Assembly (NCBI GenBank): GCA_024279425.1
Contig: JAJRRO010000059.1
Location: 1-64,000 of the forward strand
DNA: 64,000 nucleotides
Reading direction: 5' to 3'
Origin: Bacteroidota bacterium
GTDB lineage: Bacteria > Bacteroidota > Bacteroidia > Flavobacteriales > Flavobacteriaceae
The translations under genes and the position numbers were made by a program. Under the pieces are notes generated by a model that had not been told where the DNA came from, ran no database searches, and saw only the letters and a list, made by a program, of their open reading frames with translations. Of this stretch, positions 61,379 to 64,000 are shown in pieces. Each line of letters starts with the position of its first letter. Position 1 is the first letter of the stretch.

Positions 61379-62215
61379 ATGAGATTGACCCATTCATCAA
61401 TAACAATGGTATTGATTATGTTGGTTATTTCAGTAAAAATCATAGCGCAGGAAGGGTCTAGTGATTTTCCAAAACCAAAAAATGGCAACACCTATGTTGT
61501 AGCCCATCGTGGTGCACACAATGGTATTCCCGAAAACTCATTGGACGCCTATCAAAAAGCTATTGATCTGGGTTGTGATTTTGTTGAAATAGATGTCCGA
61601 TCTACCAAGGATGGTCGTATGGTCAGCATCCATAATTCAACGGTAGATGCCTATGTAAAAAGTGTGTCAGGAAAAATCAATGATTTTACCTTGGCCGAAC
61701 TAAAAGCTTTGGATATTGGTGAGCGCCTCGGCCCTGAATGGAAAAACACGCGAATCCCGACCATCGAAGAGATTTTACAATTATGCCAAGGACGAATTGG
61801 CATCTACCTTGACCTGAAAGAGCCTCTGGTTGAGGAATTGGTCAAGATTATAAAGGAATATACAATGGAACGCAATGTACTTTGGTGTATTCCCGTATCA
61901 CATATGGATGCTATTTTAGCAATAAAAGAACTGTGTCCTACTTGTGTTCCAATGCCAGATCCCGGTGAAGAAACCAATCTCAAGTCTACCTTGAAAAAGC
62001 TACGCCCACAAGTGGTTGCTCCTGTTATGGGAGACTTCAGCGCGACCTATACGAAAACTGCCCATGACTATGGATCTAAAGTCATTGTCGATGAAGGAAA
62101 AGGTGATGAAAGAGAGTGGGAATGGATATTGAGCCTAGGTACGGACGGTATTCAAACCGACCATCCTGAAAAGCTGATCAACTTTTTGAAAGCAACAGAT
62201 GGAGTGGAGGAGTAA
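61379..62215 (+). CDS. Exported glycerophosphodiester phosphodiesterase
   Basis: The protein has 278 residues with a signal peptide ending near KIIAQEG. The GDPD TIM barrel has the diagnostic VVAHRGAHNGIPENSLDAYQ (catalytic His-Arg, Glu-Asn), FVEIDVRSTKDGRMVSIHN (Glu, Asp and second catalytic His), YLDLKEP and GIQTDHPEKL. It hydrolyses glycerophosphodiesters to glycerol-3-phosphate and an alcohol and would act in the periplasm. It ends the 56.9-62.2 kb operon and is convergent with pntB. Confidence 0.92.
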   Translation: MRLTHSSITMVLIMLVISVKIIAQEGSSDFPKPKNGNTYVVAHRGAHNGIPENSLDAYQKAIDLGCDFVEIDVRSTKDGRMVSIHNSTVDAYVKSVSGKINDFTLAELKALDIGERLGPEWKNTRIPTIEEILQLCQGRIGIYLDLKEPLVEELVKIIKEYTMERNVLWCIPVSHMDAILAIKELCPTCVPMPDPGEETNLKSTLKKLRPQVVAPVMGDFSATYTKTAHDYGSKVIVDEGKGDEREWEWILSLGTDGIQTDHPEKLINFLKATDGVEE

Positions 62216-62286
62216 TTCAAGAAGATGAAGGAACTCAAAAGGTTCAATCTATGCCACATGGCACATCTTAACTTTCCAAATTCTAA

Positions 62287-63666
62287 CTACATATTCTTTA
62301 ATTCTGCCACCAAGTCCGTCAATGCTGCCTTGGCATCCCCAAAAAGCATAGACGTTTTGGAGTTGTAAAACAATTCATTTTCGATACCGGCATAACCTGC
62401 ACTCATTCCTCTTTTGTTTACGATGATATGTTTTGCTTTTTCAACATCCAAAATGGGCATACCATAAATGGGACTTGCGGGATCGTTATGTGCAGCGGGG
62501 TTTACAACATCATTGGCCCCTACCACTAAAACAACATCTGCATTGTTGAACTGGGGATTGATATCATCCATTTCAACCAACATATTATACTCCACATTAG
62601 ACTCGGCCAACAATACGTTCATATGTCCTGGCATGCGACCTGCGACGGGGTGGATAGCATATTTGACGTTTACCCCTTTTTTAGACAACAATTCTTCCAG
62701 CTCATGAATTACATGTTGTGCTTGCGCAACCGCCAAACCATATCCTGGAACGATAATAACGTTGGTTGCATAATTCATCATAACCGCTGCATCGCTAGGA
62801 TTGGTACTTTTAATGGACCCTAAAGCCTTGTTCTCACCAGTAACGGTATTGTCTCCTCCAAAAGCCCCAAATATTACAGATCCCAAAGTCCTGTTCATGG
62901 CCTTACACATGGCCACAGTGAGTATAATACCAGCTGAACCTACAAGAATACCACCTACGAGCATCACCATATTGCTATATAGGATTCCAGTAATGGCAGC
63001 AGCAATACCCGTCAAAGAGTTCAGCAAAGAAATAACAACAGGCATATCTGCTCCCCCAATGGGCAGGACAAATAGAATTCCATAGATTAATCCTGCGGCT
63101 AAAAGCCCATATATGGCAATTTGACTACCTACCCCAGTGGCAATCATAAAAATGGCAAAAGCTATAATTCCTATAAAGAATATATTGTTGACGGCATTGT
63201 ATTGCGGAATCTTTACCACACTTTTTAAGGAACCATTCAATTTCCCCCAAGCGATCAAACTCCCTGAAAAGGTGATGGCCCCGATGATAATTCCCGAGAC
63301 AATAGTAATGACCTGCATTGAATCGTCAACATTCTTACTAAATTCGACCAACCCGATCAAGGCAGCACTTGCCCCGCCAAAACCATTGAACAAGGAAACC
63401 AATTCGGGCATTTTGGTCATTTCAATCTTGATGGCTATCAACCAACCCATAATAGAACCCATAAGGATAGCCAACCCAATGAGTATATAAATCACTGGTG
63501 ATATACTCAGGTCATGGATAAAAATAGTCCCTACAATGGCCAACCCCATTCCCGCTGCCGCTATTAAATTTCCATTTTTAGCGGTTTCAGGATGGCCTAA
63601 TTTTTTTAGGCCAACAATAAAGGTTATGGTTGCAATTAGATATATAATATTCAAGACTATGCCCAT
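62287..63666 (-). CDS. pntB: NAD(P) transhydrogenase subunit beta
   Basis: The protein has 459 residues, similar to the 462 of E. coli PntB. About nine membrane helices (residues 1-270) form the proton channel. The C-terminal NADP-binding domain has VIIVPGYGLAVAQAQH, HPVAGRMPGHMNVLLAE, NNADVVLVVGANDVVNPAA and MSAGYAGIENELFY. The complex uses the proton gradient to reduce NADP with NADH. It follows the second alpha subunit directly (the start and stop codons share a base). Confidence 0.97.
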   Translation of the reverse strand: MGIVLNIIYLIATITFIVGLKKLGHPETAKNGNLIAAAGMGLAIVGTIFIHDLSISPVIYILIGLAILMGSIMGWLIAIKIEMTKMPELVSLFNGFGGASAALIGLVEFSKNVDDSMQVITIVSGIIIGAITFSGSLIAWGKLNGSLKSVVKIPQYNAVNNIFFIGIIAFAIFMIATGVGSQIAIYGLLAAGLIYGILFVLPIGGADMPVVISLLNSLTGIAAAITGILYSNMVMLVGGILVGSAGIILTVAMCKAMNRTLGSVIFGAFGGDNTVTGENKALGSIKSTNPSDAAVMMNYATNVIIVPGYGLAVAQAQHVIHELEELLSKKGVNVKYAIHPVAGRMPGHMNVLLAESNVEYNMLVEMDDINPQFNNADVVLVVGANDVVNPAAHNDPASPIYGMPILDVEKAKHIIVNKRGMSAGYAGIENELFYNSKTSMLFGDAKAALTDLVAELKNM

Positions 63667-63974
63667 TATTTTTTCTTTTTAAACATTTGTAACATTCTGT
63701 TGGTAACCGCAAAACCGCCTACTACATTTAAAATACCCAACACAACGGCAATAAACCCTAGCGACAGCGCCAAATAATCTTCAGGCGCCGAATGCAGCAT
63801 CACCAAAATGGCCCCTACAATAACAACGCCACTTAAAGCATTTGCACCTGACATTAGTGGGGTATGCAAAACAGCCGGAATGCTTTTGATGACCTCAATA
63901 CCCACGAATATTGAAAGAATAAGGATGTAGGTAATCTGGAGGTTGTTATTTACAAATTCCAAAAATTCATTCAT
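63666..63974 (-). CDS. pntAB: NAD(P) transhydrogenase alpha subunit 2
   Basis: This 102-residue membrane protein has three hydrophobic segments (residues about 11-27, 44-61 and 68-89). It corresponds to the membrane part of PntA in species with a split alpha subunit (VFVGIEVIKSIPAVLHTPLMS). The third subunit, the NAD-binding PntAA, should lie just beyond the right edge of the window on the same strand. Confidence 0.94.
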   Translation of the reverse strand: MNEFLEFVNNNLQITYILILSIFVGIEVIKSIPAVLHTPLMSGANALSGVVIVGAILVMLHSAPEDYLALSLGFIAVVLGILNVVGGFAVTNRMLQMFKKKK

Positions 63975-64000
63975 GATTTTCTTATTTAGTTTTTTCTAAT

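Noticed and set aside
61246-61491. 81-codon minus-strand frame
   Set aside because: It overlaps the signal-peptide frame and the start of the phosphodiesterase gene and has no domain.
1-64000. tRNA, rRNA and classic IS transposase genes
   Set aside because: I found no cloverleaf or rRNA-like sequence and no transposase frame; only short, non-autonomous repeats are present.

Overview
The window reads as chromosomal DNA of a marine-type member of Flavobacteriaceae (Bacteroidota). I infer this from the AT-rich sequence, the TAnnTTTG-type promoter boxes, the absence of strong Shine-Dalgarno sites, the many short lipoprotein signals ending in SC/AC, the split NAD(P) transhydrogenase, and the secreted FG-GAP, propeller, sialidase-like and GH92 proteins. 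I cannot assign a genus. I see no tRNA, rRNA or CRISPR array, and no SusC/SusD pair.

Layout. 0-1.7 kb: a DUF1801-like gene and a nitrilase-family gene, both on the minus strand, lying between two copies of a degenerate repeat. 1.9-6.9 kb: a secreted propeller/helical-barrel protein, nagB and a secreted metallophosphoesterase. 7.3-10.9 kb: an SDR-type reductase, then an ECF sigma factor with its membrane partner and a secreted hydrolase. 11.1-14.3 kb (minus): a FucP-type sugar permease and a phosphoesterase/GH43-like fusion. 14.6-25.8 kb (plus): catabolic genes (NagX-like acetyltransferase, RraA-like, two Tat-exported Gfo/Idh oxidoreductases, sialidase-like lipoprotein, D-2-hydroxyacid dehydrogenase, cytochrome c/FG-GAP lipoprotein, phosphoesterase), interrupted by a 174-bp MITE-like element at 20233-20406. 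26.2-28.6 kb: a decayed ceramidase-like gene joined head-to-head to a gene that lacks its N-terminus.

28.7-39.6 kb is the most unusual part. larE-larB-larC, which make the nickel-pincer nucleotide cofactor, are translationally coupled to a 72-residue HupE-like membrane peptide. They are followed by a seven-gene series: a deoxyhypusine-synthase-like protein, a PfkB kinase-HAD phosphatase fusion, a ROK kinase without its zinc cysteines, an MBL hydrolase, a GmhA-like isomerase, a DUF3748 propeller and a Gfo/Idh dehydrogenase. No larA-type apoenzyme is in the window. My inference is that the locus builds the cofactor for a sugar-acid or sugar epimerase whose product enters this sugar-phosphate route.

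39.8-44.4 kb holds an FG-GAP lipoprotein and a second propeller/barrel paralogue. 44.4-47.6 kb is a probable insertion: a three-gene HipBST-type toxin-antitoxin module with clear operator repeats, an attC-like palindrome and short gene fragments, bounded by remnants of two broken genes. 47.8-49.2 kb has a PepSY membrane protein and intergenic repeats. A GT4 glycosyltransferase (49.7-51.3 kb) sits between mirrored repeats and beside a 3' remnant of a propeller/barrel gene. 52.0-62.2 kb encodes mannose-rich glycan handling: the third propeller/barrel paralogue, a GH92 alpha-mannosidase, an alpha/beta-hydrolase, an AGE-family epimerase, a sialidase-like protein and a glycerophosphodiesterase. The window closes with pntB and the second alpha subunit of the transhydrogenase.

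The GH92 operon and the FucP operon share a conserved 79-bp promoter/operator block, so glycan cleavage and sugar uptake are probably controlled by one regulator. With nagB, the AGE epimerase and the sialidase-like proteins, the simplest reading is use of host or algal glycoprotein glycans. That substrate is inferred, not shown.
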